A stretch of 64,000 nt of DNA from Cyathus striatus (GCA_025738555.1 JAOVFP010000018.1:2914001-2978000), one strand, 5' to 3'. Positions 35,528 through 46,921 are shown, counted from the first letter of the stretch. The notes: a model not told the origin generated them from the letters alone. A program made the numbers and translations.

Positions 35528-36853
35528 TTAGCAATATACTCAAAATACACTCCTTTCAACTTCAATCAGTGTTCCTTTGCACATATTTTAACGACGTCAT
35601 AATCAGTTACTTGAGGATAGCCAGCTGTGATGTATGACATCATACTCATACACTGTGTATAATATGCCAGTGAAATGATAACTAAGCACAATGAGTGAGA
35701 ACATTATGTGGAACTTGTACCTACTGATAATTCAAGTACAATATGTCAGTAAAATAATGATCACTACTTGATATGCCAGTCTCATTATATTGTAGTTATA
35801 ACCTGGTATGAGCGCTCGTAATAGCTTCATCACGTGAAGTTGAGCTCATAATAGATATAAGGATATATGAGGTTTTCACGAATTTAGCGATGAAGTTGTG
35901 GTGACTAAGTGATTCACACCATAGCTCATATGACACTGCTGCATGCGTGAAGTTGAATGAGGAGAAGGATTGCATTGAGAGAAAGAGAAGCAGGAGCTGG
36001 AAGGAGACGAATGACTTCTTAAGGGAGAGTACATGCCTTGCAGCAAGTTTCTTCGTATTTATCTCATCTTCTACATACAGGTACGACTGACTGTACCAGC
36101 CATTCTTCTCATGAAGAGTGCATCACAGGGCTTCTCCAGCCCCAAGGCCATACTCCATGGGACACCATTGGCCAGCACCCACCCCACCCTCTCACCATCC
36201 ACAATTCGACTCCGTAATTCACCAACCTCCCATTTCTAACATACCCAATGCCAGTCAATGTCTACTGCTTCTATGAACATACGTTCTCCGAGTCTCACAC
36301 CCACACCCGCCCCATCTACAAGACTGGGCTTTATGACATTGCAAATTGGCTTGTCATCTTCCTCGTTGTTCTCTGCATGTATTTTAGATGACGTAGCTTA
36401 AAGCAGAATGATGGTTGTAGAGCAGGCATTCTGTCTGTACCATAAAATCGGCCTCATGTTGGTTTTTATTAGTTCACTCATTTACAACATTCTGTACCTA
36501 TATAAGTACAGTAGTTTACTCTCGTTGAATACTAGGTTCCTTTCCCCCCCTTTCTCACTTCTCAACAAACCTCACTAGGACCTGAGGATAGACAGACATG
36601 CTATCCACTTGCAAGTTCTTTGTTCAAGAACTTCCTTCAACCGGGAATCTTCTTCCACATGGTGAAAGTGGGAAAGTGTCAGGGAAGCATCATTGTATGT
36701 CGTCCTTGAAATTTTCAGGTTTGTTTCTCATTATTTACCATATCTCATTATTTTCCTACACATTTTTAATCAAGTGTTATCTATGTAATTCTTTTAAGTA
36801 CCATGGGTAATTATATCTTGAGCTACATGGTGTATCCCTTACATGGTGTAAAG
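35528..36853. other. Right non-coding arm of the 13-kb transposon
   Basis: AT-rich sequence with no recognised gene. Near 35630-35790 a motif like GATATGCCAGT/ATATGTCAGTAAAAT recurs three to four times. Toward the right end the GGTGTAAA subterminal motif appears before the inverted repeat. Confidence 0.45.
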
Positions 36854-36896
36854 TGAAATTTACACTGTGTATGGTGTTAGTTTTCATACCTACCCG
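36854..36896 (-). repeat. Right terminal inverted repeat of the 13-kb transposon
   Basis: The reverse complement begins CGGGTAGGTATG and pairs with 23870-23912. It is followed by the 8-bp target duplicate CGTTGAAG at 36897-36904. Confidence 0.88.
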
Positions 36897-36904
36897 CGTT
36901 GAAG

Positions 36905-37125
36905 ATATAAAAGCTCCATTCTGTATCCCGTCTCGACATCTTAAATGCCTGATTACGAGATTGGTATGACCATCTACCCCGTCTCTACACAGGATTTAAC
37001 GAGTTTGTTGTGTATTTGCGGAAGAATAGCCAGTGCCGGTGAGATCTTGAGAGATGACTGAGGCTGGGCGCGGTGTACAAAGTGTTTGAGGATAGGCGGC
37101 ACAGCTGCCAGACTTTGCAATAATT
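36905..37125 (-). other. Displaced promoter half of the fourth transcription factor copy
   Basis: It is nearly identical to 22168-22360 upstream of paralogue 3, starting ATATAAAAGCTCC, and joins logically to 23861 across the transposon. This shows the duplication predates the insertion. No coding sequence. Confidence 0.8.
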
Positions 37126-37459
37126 AGCACGCTCAGTTGAACGTTGAGCTAAGTTTTATAGCCAAGTACCACTTAGTGAGGAGTGAATTCGGCAATTTCG
37201 GCAAAGATGATCGGAGCTTGAACTTTATATTAACGGATGATGTAGTCGCTCCACCTCCCCGAGTCTCAAGTTTCAACTCAACGTAAAGCTTGCCAATGCG
37301 ACGTTCTTGAGTGCTTTCTCTCTACTTTGCCTAACCACCTGCAAATCCTTGGGAAATATCACTCATATACTCATATATTAATCTGCATACAAAGGTAAAG
37401 AGAGTGTTTCATGCAATTGACAATTACTCATGACCAAGTACTAGTTTGCATTCAATACA

Positions 37460-38447
37460 ATGACCCACTCAGCATCGGAAAAACCCTCAGATGTTCAATT
37501 GTATGAATCGAATCAGAAATGGAGAGATGTACGCAATAAATACGCTGTATGTTATACTCACAGAGGATATCGGTTCTTGTCGCTAACAGAGACTACATGT
37601 GCTCGCAGTTCGGTGACAATACGGTGCTAAGGGATATGTATGAATACACCCTAGAGTACGCCAAGTTTGTAGGGCAACCAGATATGCCCTACAGTAGTTA
37701 TATTCAAACATGTGTGGAAAGTGTCGTAGCACTAGTAAGAGTGGTCGAACTTTCGAGGGTACGTGAGCCACTCTCTGTTCTGGAGTGCAGTAATTTACAT
37801 GAATCACTTCGTTTGTTTCTACAATAGCGAAATATTTTTCATAAGATAGCTACACGAGGTCGCCCTATTCTAGCAAGATTACAATTGATCGAGTCAACGT
37901 GCAAATTTCGAGGAGACATGACAATGTCCTCATACTGCGCTATACTAGATATCATGGGGTATGTCTTTAAATAGTATATGTATATATACGATTTTTGATT
38001 TTTTTCAGAGATTTTGATTATGCAAAAGATCTGGCGAACGAGATTTGGGAAGATGGCTGGGAGTCGCTGGAGAACCTCAACAACTCTCAACGTGAGCGCT
38101 TTAATGATCTTGTAGACAGGGTTACGATGCACGAATCAAATCTTACTGTAAGCTCTTTGTCCTCCTTCCATTTCTAACCCTTGTCTGATCCTTTTATTTT
38201 GTAGGAAGCTTCATTAACACAACTAGTTGCCCGGCCGATCATGAGAAGAAAACGTCTTGAAATTTATTCCAAAAAGAAGGATCTGGGATTCTGGGATATT
38301 AACAAGTGGAAGGTTTCCGAAAATGTGTTTTTTTTTCTGACACGGATTTCCCAAATATCGAACTCTATTTTTGCACGTCTTGTTCTTGGTGTTTTATTGT
38401 TCATCGCAGGTTTCATGATTTCCGATTACTTTAATAAGCAAGAATAA
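37460..38447 (+). CDS. Unrecognised tail-anchored helical protein, copy 1
   Basis: Predicted 249 residues in five exons: 37460-37546, 37609-37758, 37828-37958, 38009-38147, 38205-38447, all phase-consistent. I do not recognise the family. The body looks all-helical (VLRDMYEYTLEYAKFVGQ, SLENLNNSQRERFNDLVDRV) with a conserved PYSSYIQTC motif. The C-terminus ends with one hydrophobic helix (LVLGVLLFIAGFMISDYF) and four residues, typical of a tail anchor facing the cytosol. A paralogue with the same exon lengths lies at 42005-42887. The layout resembles small membrane-linked helical-bundle proteins such as cell-death or incompatibility effectors, but there is no motif to prove that. Confidence 0.65.
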
Positions 38448-39035
38448 AACTGTATTTATTACGACTCCTTCTCCTAGGTACATTATAATGAAAAATAATA
38501 TCCAGACACAGCAGACCGTCGACACCAATTGGACTTTGCCTTGAGATCACTGCAGCTTCTGGTTGAAACGGTGATCAAGAGAATTACGTCATTACGTCTG
38601 AATACAAGACTGGCGTTGAATCAGCTTGTCGTCGTTTCGGAAGCAAACCAATGTTGCTCGATGGTGACTCTACTGTGTAACTTTGGAGCTATTCTACTCA
38701 AGTTCAAGCTCAGGCTCAAGTATACGACCAATCTAGTGCATTCTCTTTGTCCGGCTTTTAAATTTTACGCAAACTAATGGTAGAAATGGATATGTGTGTA
38801 TCGGATGAATTACAAGTGGAAAGGTTGTTAAGCAAGGAAAGCAACAGTCTCGTCTCACGTCCTGCTCAGGTCGCTTATATTAATGCTCGTATTCCTTTTT
38901 AGAACTGAGTCACCATCGTGGGCGGATGATTCCTGGGCTGCTCACTCCGACCTGCCAGTTTTTCAGAAAGTAACTCTCCTTTCCTCCCCCACTACTACTA
39001 TCCCAAGGCTTCTGCACATTTACACTCCCAAAGAT
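38448..39035. other. Intergenic, no gene recognised
   Basis: It includes a short run of CTCAAGTTCAAGCTCAGGCT near 38695, similar in style to the CAAGTTCAAG repeats upstream of the transporter near 1160. Nothing else stands out. Confidence 0.4.
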
Positions 39036-41200
39036 ATGGCCAATCGAAGAAGTGAAAGGCTCGAAACAGTTGAACGAATCAACTACGGCGATTTAGGCAA
39101 GAGTTCCAGAGGTATAGTAAAAATATTCTAACGTCGGTGCATTTGTTCCTCACTACTAGCCCCTTCCCTCTCTTACGTAGGCCGCGCAAAGGTCAGCATC
39201 CTTATTCTCGTGTAGCTAGTTCCAGTGCTTATTTAAGGATAAGGGGAAGGAGAAGAAAGGTACTGTTAAATTGTTTACACATCTGTACTTCTCTCGCTTA
39301 TGAGCTTTATTATTATTATTATTCTCCCAGTCTCAGTCAGTGTATACCGCTCCCTGTGGCCTGTCCCTCTGCTCACCTACTTACAGCCATCACCATCAGA
39401 GGCTGAGGGCCCTAACGAGGATAAGGACCTCAGTGAAGATGTGTTTGGAGATATCGAGGAGCCAGCACCCGCTGCCAGTGTACTGCTTTATTCTTACAAG
39501 TTACAATTTCCAACTTACCTGACTACCGAAACCAGTCCAGTAACTCGCCCTTAAAATCATTATATCGCGGCGGTAAGAGCATGGTTCGAAACGTGAAAAA
39601 ATCCGGCAAACGCGCTAAGATGGCTGGTACTGTTGAAACTTGAATATCTCGATTTTGACGCTGACTCAGTGAAAAGTGAAAAAGGGACTCGCAGGAGAAA
39701 GTTATGATCAGGTAAACCCCTTTACTAGTAAGTAATCAGTGCGCGCATATACTGACTGACCCCCAGGCCGAAGAGGAGATGGAGCAGGCTCCAACAGAAA
39801 CTCCCAGAAAGGGGAGGGGAAGGTCTAGGGCAAGGAATGGTGCAGTGAGATTTATTCACTTTGCTCGTCTATGACTAACCCTCGGCTACGTATCCCTATT
39901 CCTTCCTACAGACGTTAGGGCCTGCGTGGTAACTACGGGTTCAATCCCGTACGGGATCATCCCTTTTCACAAAAATGCGAATATCTTCGTGGCGGCTTAA
40001 AATACCAATATGATACTTAGCATACAGGTATACAGACTATAGTAGTTCGTAATTCCGAAATTTCGTTGCACTGGGACTGTTTGGAGTGTTGGAAGGTACT
40101 GATTGAGCATACTGGTTCAATCCCTCACAGTTCCTTAATCCCACTGATTCTCACACTGGGCAGTTGTACATTTTAGATTGATTTTAGATGAACGACGTAT
40201 CGTACACTCACAACATTTTACATGTAGAAAGATAACTACTATTAATACATGCATGTAAAATATCGAGCTCATATCGTACGTCGTTGCAACGATATTCGCA
40301 TTTTTGTGAAAAGGGATGATCCCGTACGGGATAATATTTACTTGCTGTTGTATATTTGTGCCAGTGCACCACTCACTCAACGACAGAACGAACGCGAAAG
40401 TATCCAACACGGAAGTCAACAGCAACAAGTCGGAGACGAAGAACAGGATGAGCAGGAGGAGGAAGAGGAGGAGAGCCGTATTAGAAAAACGGACAAAGGA
40501 AAAGGGAAAGCTAGTATGGCGACAGGTACAACAGACTTATTCAAGCATCTGCTTGCTCGCTGATTAGAAGCCCTTTTCATCATTCAGACGAGGATGAAGT
40601 CAGCATACACCTTCTGTTGCTTAGTAGTCGGACCGCTTACCCGGCTAAGTATAGGACACGCAACGAGAAGAAGACTCGGAAGAATACCCAGAGGGACGCA
40701 CGGAGGAATACCCAGTGGCGGAAAGGCTGATGGAAAGGCCGGAGGAAGATCTGGAAGAAGAACCCGGATCATTGGATGACGTATGTCTGTCTTCCTCATT
40801 ATCACAATTGCCGCTTTGCTGATTGCCAACAACAGCAATCGTCTGCTCGAAAGGCCATTCATAAAACGGGAAGGAGGGCGAAGAAGGGAGCAAGCAAGGT
40901 GCGAAAGCCAATAGGTAACTACAAACCTTCTTTTCTCCGATATTTATGCTAATTCCAAGCTAATTCAAATCACAGGATATATCTTCCACCCCGACAGGTC
41001 TCGTAATCCTGAAGGATTTACACCCCTCGAAGTCACTCAGGTTTCTTAATTAGTCGGCTTGCACATATATTAACTGTCTTTATCATCTAGCCCGAGTTTG
41101 CTGAGGGTTCGAGGACGCTCCTAGAAAAAGACCGCGATGAATGGTTGAGATTAGTGGACGATTTTAACGTACGTCTAACAGACGGCACCATACCATAGTC
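39036..41200 (+). other. Possible multi-exon charged low-complexity gene, model unresolved
   Basis: Several stop-free stretches with plausible splice sites lie in one direction: MANRRSERLETVERINYGDL at 39036, an acidic stretch GPNEDKDLSEDVFGDIEEPA near 39409, QAPTETPRKGRGRSRARNG near 39789, EEQDEQEEEEEESRIRKTDK near 40438, EEYPVAERLMERPEEDLEEE near 40710, and EGSRTLLEKDRDEWLRLVDD near 41104. The composition alternates strongly basic and acidic blocks. The phases cannot all be reconciled, and a MITE-like element sits in the middle, so this may be a decayed or rearranged gene. No domain is recognised. Confidence 0.3.
39944..40332. mobile_element. MITE-like element with 42-bp perfect inverted repeats
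   Basis: Bases 39944-39985 and 40291-40332 are exact inverted copies (starting ATCCCGTACGGGATCATCCC), separated by about 305 bp with no coding capacity. The first 14 bases are themselves palindromic. No target duplication is visible in the flanks. The size and perfect ends fit a non-autonomous DNA element. Confidence 0.65.
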
Positions 41201-41219
41201 TAAGTTTACTGACTGACAT

Positions 41220-41470
41220 TGTACATATGAAGTTCCAAGTGTTGAAAAAGTCGCGTGCGCCGTAAATTGGTTGTGCCGTGTGCCGTACCTATACTGCATC
41301 ATTGGAATTGCTGGGTCTTCTTAATTCTTTTGGTGTATATACGAATGTAATATTTCCTACATAATATGAAGTGTTTTTGTCTTTATTATATGCAGTTTTT
41401 CCGTCTTTTTATACATTTTAGCACTTAAAAGCAAGTAATTCCCACGCTCCTCAGCCCCTCCGCTCACCAT
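41220..41470 (+). repeat. Left arm of an inverted duplication
   Basis: It resembles the reverse complement of 41868-42112; the outer 90 bp match best (starting TGTACATATGAAGTTCC). The arms are about 400 bp apart. The right arm holds the presumed promoter and first exon of the tail-anchored gene copy 2, so the left arm is an inverted partial copy of that 5' region. Confidence 0.65.
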
Positions 41471-41867
41471 TACTCACTGTCAAGCAGAGGACACAACTCA
41501 TAATTTACAAGTAAAGCTGTGATTAAGTGAGAGATAAAAGTTATTATATCACAAATTCAACGTAAAGAAGTTGAATGATAAACTATATTATTGAATTTTC
41601 GATATTGTAAGTATGATCCCCAGTCATTCATCGTTGCATACATGTGTTGGGATTGCATGATACTTACAACAACACATGGAAGAGTGATATTACAACTGAG
41701 GAGACCTAACATAAACGACTAGAACTATAGCTTAAACACATTTATGTGCCCAGTGTACTTTATGTATTATTATAATTTTACGACACTAAACCGCATTTTA
41801 TACATTGAAAAATGTAATATGTTTGAATCAACCTTTTTTCTGTAGATTCGGTACCTTTTCGGAAGGC

Positions 41868-42112
41868 TGAACAGTGCGCGGGGGAGCGTGGGAACTATCC
41901 TTCAGATGATAAAAACATAGCAAAAAGACAGAATACATCTCCTATAACAGTGTAAAAATGCATTGAATATAATATAATACACGTTGTAATCATAAATATA
42001 CAAAATGAGTAAGAAAATCAGCAATTCTAACGATACAGTGTGGATACGGCACACGGTACAACCGATTTACGGCGCGCACGACTTTTTCAACACTTGGAAC
42101 TTCATATGTACA
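41868..42112 (-). repeat. Right arm of the inverted duplication
   Basis: Partner of 41220-41470, diverged by substitutions and short indels (roughly 75-85% by eye, best at the outer end). It overlaps the first exon (42005-42055) of the neighbouring gene. Confidence 0.65.
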
Positions 42113-42887
42113 TGCTTATAGAGCGGAAAGAAGGTGGCCTTAGAAGCCGGTTACAATTCTATACTCGCTTTGGCGGACGTTATCGGGCAGACAGGCCAGC
42201 CTTACAGTAGCCCAATACAGGCCTGCTCAAATGCCGTAAGATCTTTAATTGAAACCAGTAGAGATGTTCGGGTATGTTTGTGGGTTGCGTATACTTCTGA
42301 TGTACACTTCAATTCTCTATGTGATAGAGCTCTCAAAAGGAGTTCCGCTTACTTGCCGTAAAGGGACGAAATGTGCTGCGAATATTACAGATGGTTGAGG
42401 AGGAATGTGTCAAACAAGGAATGATGACACCGTATCTCCAGTCCCATATCGAAGATACCACTGAGTAAGTTCCTCCTTCAATTTGAAATACAAATTCATT
42501 ACTTTGTTCTTCTCTAGTATTTATCGGCAAGTAGCTCGTGATGCCGATCGCGGGGAGCGTGTCGTACGCACAATATCTAAAGACCACCAAAATCGCCTCG
42601 ACACCCTCTGCCAGATGGTGGAAACAACAGAAACGCAGCTTGATGTAAGTAAGCTCCTTTAAGCTCTTGAATTTATATTAATTATCTACTTGTTATGTAC
42701 ATCATCTTTCTGTCTATGTAGCTCGCGGTGTCGTCTCAGGCGAACCACTGCGCTGGAAATTGCTAATCGACAACGTCAATGTTTCGACGAGCTTGACGAT
42801 CTCCGCCGTACAACTCGCAAAATATATATTATTGTTATTGCAATTTCAGTCGCTTTTATTTGGAATTGGTACTTTCACTCGAGATAA
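42005..42887 (+). CDS. Unrecognised tail-anchored helical protein, copy 2
   Basis: Paralogue of 37460-38447. Exons 42005-42055, 42122-42271, 42328-42464 and 42518-42644 fit in phase; the second is exactly 150 nt in both copies. Shared features are GQPYSSPIQAC (copy 1 has PYSSYIQTC), a VKGRNVLRILQMVEEECVKQ helix aligning with RGRPILARLQLIESTC, and a RTISKDHQNRLDTLCQ helix. The last exon is uncertain. A frame ending in IYIIVIAISVAFIWNWYFHSR at 42887 gives the expected tail anchor, but the obvious acceptor leads into another frame, so a frameshift or unusual splice may exist. Function unknown. Confidence 0.55.
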
Positions 42888-43635
42888 GCAGTTGTTAGGC
42901 TAATAATAGTTCGATTACCTTCGCAATACAGTGACTTCGTAGCCCTTTTTGAAAGAAATAATATTAATAGCTGTATATATATCTTGGTCCGGACTCTAAT
43001 TTCAGTGAGAACGTTATATATATACTTACTTCACTGTACTTAGTTACAGACTAAGACCTTTCCGACACCGCCAATGCCACCAAACCGTGAACTCGACCAC
43101 CAGCCCAACATCATTCCGCAAGTTTTGACACAAAAGTATCAAGTTTATTTTTCATTCTTGTCTGTTTCAGCTATTTTGTTATAAGTTATTACCTTCATTG
43201 AGACTGTCGTTTGTGATCCTGTAGTGTGTATTTAATTGCTTTACTCGGTATATATTCTGCTGTATTGTCTTTACAGCTCTCTAACCAAGTTTTATACCAT
43301 ATCTTACTCAAATTCTTTGTCCCTTACACTGTTTTGATGATTTCTTCTTAAGCTTACTCAGTTCTATGGTCTCGTCACCTGAGACCTCTCGTGTTTAATC
43401 TCATTATGTCGCAAGCTTTCCTTTTATCTGTCTAGCTTTGTCCGTCTCACCTCACATCAATACTAGAAGGAGAGGAAAATAATCTTGATGTAATCATGTA
43501 TCAAAATCTTCCTTCAAGTTGGATTCACTGGGTAGTTAGTAGTAGTGGACTCAAGACTCGAGAACAACTTATGAATGTGTCGAACACGAACAGATGCCTT
43601 ACTAATTACGTACTAATGCGGTATTCACCTCTCAA
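42888..43635. other. Intergenic, no gene recognised
   Basis: AT-rich, with no conserved coding frame and no visible repeat up to the border of the next element. Confidence 0.45.
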
Positions 43636-43885
43636 GGCAGGCTCCTAAAACCAGCCGTATCACTCGCTCGAATGGCCTACGTAGGATAAGATAAAGTGTA
43701 CAAACAAAGGACAAACAAATCTAAGAGGCCAAACTTACGAGTGAGCGGCTGGCAGATTTCGTTTCGGTCTCCTCGGAGACGTGACAAAACCTCACCAACA
43801 AGGTCCCAAGAAATACCTCGCTTATAATAAATACTGACTTCACACGAGAATAAAAATCATTTTGCATCAATGCATCAATTCTCAT
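43636..43885 (+). repeat. Left 250-bp terminal inverted repeat
   Basis: It matches the reverse complement of 49469-49719 almost base for base, with about four substitutions and two 1-bp indels seen by eye. Confidence 0.9.
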
Positions 43886-44123
43886 GTCAGGGCTCGGCTA
43901 GTTCCAAGACCCTGTTAGTAGCGATGGGGCACTTCAGTCTATTAATATATTTTGCCCATTCCTCTTGATAAGTATACTCACCGGTGCATTTCAAATAGAA
44001 CATTTCACTCATGCTACATCTGTTCACTGCTATATTTGATATGCATAGGTATAAAGTAAAGTTGACAATAGACATATTGCTTCCTTTCCTTCTCCCGCTT
44101 GTAACCCCTCACCATGAGTTCTA

Positions 44124-46921
44124 ATGAATCTCAGTGAGCCAACAGCAGTGCACAAACTGCTTGATTCACTTCAAGGCTGTGGATTAACACTACTAGATCT
44201 CATCAATGCAATACTAACTGTTCCAGCACTTCAAGAGCATGTAGTAGCCCAAAATTTCATTCACAATACAACCAATCTTTTGGATACACTCAACTCATCT
44301 TCAACAACTAGTAGTGTTGTGCAGGCCTGGACAAAAGATCAAGTTATATCTCTCTTTAAATCACAAGTCACTACTCTGTCAAAAAAGGAAACTGGGTTCC
44401 ACTTTACAGCTCGCAAAACTACAGAAAAGAAGCTTCATGAGTTCCAGATTGATGAAACTGCTATGCAGTTTAAATTGCTCGCACCAGATCTATGGCATCT
44501 AATTAAAAGTCTACTATCATCAAATGATGAATTAAACAAACGGAAGCATGTATGGTATGAATCTGTAACAAAGAAAAGGGAAACTAGCAATACCACAACT
44601 TCGGCTGGGGACTATGGTGATGGTGATATAAATATGCAAGATGTTGGCATATCAAATCCAATATCTGAAAACAATAAGGATTATTCATATTTTATTGAAG
44701 AAGGAGCTCCCATTGTCGAAGCCGGTGAAGATCAGCCAGAAGACATAGAAGAACAGAAAGAGATCAGATTTGAGTCTCTTACAACAATAGTAAGTATTCA
44801 TAGACTTTTAAAGATATTGCACAATAGTGCTAATAATATATGCTATTTCATAATTAAAGAAGGCAGTTGCTTGTATCAGCATTCTAATGCATAGCTCAAA
44901 TAACCACTGCAATGCTTTTCAATCACTTATGGGTGTATTTTTACACTCTGCAAATACACCAGAAACTGTGCAAGAACTTTTGGCAAGGCTTGGATTATCT
45001 ATATCTCCCAGCACAATAAATCAAGCTATCTCATCACTTTCGGAAACAGCAGAGATAAAGATCAAAGAAGTTGGAAAAACACTCCTAGCTTTGTATGCTT
45101 ATGATAATCTTGATATTGATCTGAAGCACTCGGTTCCAACAGTTGAAAAGCCACAAGCAACTCTTGTGCATCTTACTACTGGCACTATGCTCCCATTATC
45201 CCATAATATTAAATTAGAAGACCTTGATTACTCTGCACAACTGTGGAATAAGTCAAAGTTAAATTCGGATATTAGATCTCGAGACAGGCTGTTTATTAGT
45301 ATTCAAGATCTTGTTACACGCATACATCCTGAGATTGAAAATCACCCATCTGGGCTTGCACAACATGGGCGCTTCAACAAACATAGATTTTTGCATGATC
45401 TTGTACACTTTGGTCCAGAGTCATTTTGGAAATTTAAAAAGGATCTAGGTGAACCTGAATGGATTGAACATATCCCTGAAGAACAAACAACACAGGTACC
45501 ATTACATGGTTTAAATGTTAGCCCAAGCACTCCAGCCCAAAATGCAGAGGCTTTAGATTCCTTTTTCCACCAGACAGAAGTTGGAGATCCTAAAGATAAC
45601 AAAAGAGCACATGATACTAAAAACTTGGTGATTCTTGTCAGTGGAGATCTATTAACTGGCCAGCATGTTCGAAGTTTAATGCAGTCAAGATCTGAAGAGG
45701 ATACACCATGGCGCCGTTATCAATTTATAATATTTATCATGGGATTGTTCCACTTAAAAATGGCATGTGCTGATGCGATCTGGAAGATATTTCTTCATCC
45801 AAAAACATCTTGGTTGGATCGTACTAGTCTCTTGAACTGTGTCTTTCAGATACGGCCAAATGAAACTAATAAAATTGGAACAAATCCTGGGTTTCGAAGA
45901 ATGCATGAAGTCATACAACATGTTGGTATTGTCTCTCGCCTTAATGCTTGGCTCCTTGAAGTGAAAAAATTAAATTCTCAAATATCCACACTGGAAGACT
46001 TTGCAAAGACCAATCCTACATGGGATGATCTCGAAAATATTGCCCATACTCTTACTCTGGAATATGTTGCCAATAGTGAAATTGGTGATCTTCGCATGGA
46101 GCCCTCCAGTCTACGTGATGAGCAACATGAGAACATACTTATCCAACAGCAATACTTCCTTTTGTATGAAGAAATGTCATATGCACTTAACTATGGAGAT
46201 ATTGGACAAGTAGAGTCCTGTTTTATTCCCTGGATGTTTATATTTTTAGGTTGTGGAAAACATAAGTATGCTGCAGAAATGAAGCGGCATCTTGAAAATG
46301 TTCACTTCATCTATCCAAAGCCCCTAAGGTAAGTATAATACCCTAGCACTTCGATAATCTGCTTATTATTCTTCAGTCATGCAATCCGAATGAATATATT
46401 GTGCAATCCAACTGGAAAAAAAGGTCATTTCAGAGCGATTGACTGGGTTGTTGAGCATAACAACTTATATATTAAAGTTAGTACATTTAAATAATGTGAA
46501 ATTACTTACGGTTGGTTTCAATTTGTATATACAGCGTATCTATGGAGGAAAGTTTTCAAACCACCAGGTACAACGGATCTTAGATGAATCACCTCTAATA
46601 GAAGTGTACAAAAACACACGACTTCAATTTGAGAAGATGTTTTGTCTGGAGCATAAAACTACGCGACACTCACCACCAAATATGCATATGACATTTGAAA
46701 AGCTCGCAATGTACATGCAGAATGAAAAATTAAATGAAATTATTCCTGGACGGAAGTCAATGTACAATGTACCCGATGCAATGGGAAATGGGATGGACAA
46801 ATTAATGAAAAGTAAACTATGAGATGATGTTGATGAAGGGGATAATAGTGAAATGCTTGTTGAAGAGGAAGATTTAATTGATGACTATGAGGTAGAGGAT
46901 GATGGCAGCCTTGATATTTAG
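44124..46921 (+). CDS. DUF6589 protein, putative transposase, one late premature stop
   Basis: About 873 codons in four exons: 44124-44789, 44860-46328, 46377-46476, 46535-46921. Conserved blocks typical of the large Agaricomycete DUF6589 family are VACISILMHSSNNHCNAFQS, FIIFIMGLFHLKMACADAIW, PGFRRMHEVIQHVGIVSRLN, QQYFLLYEEMSYALNYGDIG, FLGCGKHKYAAEMKRHLENV and RAIDWVVEHNNLYIKRIYGG. Acidic residues in GDLLTGQ (D about 485), ACADAIW (D about 527) and GQVESC (E about 674) are spaced like an RNase-H-fold DDE catalytic set, but this is my inference. One TGA occurs near 46820 (KSKL-stop-DDVDEGD), removing an acidic 33-residue tail; CGA is the likely ancestor. The truncated protein might still work. 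Confidence 0.75.

Larger units (their letters stand above)
23870..36896. mobile_element. Plavaka/KDZ-type DNA transposon, 13 kb, decayed
   Basis: Bounded by 43-bp imperfect terminal inverted repeats (23870-23912 and 36854-36896, both starting CGGG) and an 8-bp direct repeat CGTTGAAG outside them (23862-23869 and 36897-36904). Removing the interval would restore the promoter of the transcription factor copy, in line with 22155-22175, so the borders are well supported. Inside are a plus-strand Plavaka-type transposase (31469-35527), a divergent minus-strand DUF6698-like gene (29345-31000) and a nested hAT element (24223-28466). Both element genes carry several stops. Subterminal copies of a GGTGTAAA motif, in both orientations, lie near 23900, 23958, 36845 and 36857 and may be transposase binding sites. 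TET/JBP genes, which travel with some KDZ elements in mushrooms, were not seen. Confidence 0.85.

Noticed and set aside
23870..36896. A TET/JBP gene carried by the KDZ-type element
   Set aside because: Such genes accompany some KDZ elements, but no HxD...H dioxygenase motif was seen in any frame.
39911..39960. tRNA-like T-arm (GGGTTCAATCCCG) and a second one near 40114
   Set aside because: Neither has the D arm, anticodon arm and acceptor stem at proper distances; the second candidate would be only about 60 nt long. They are parts of or next to the inverted repeats.
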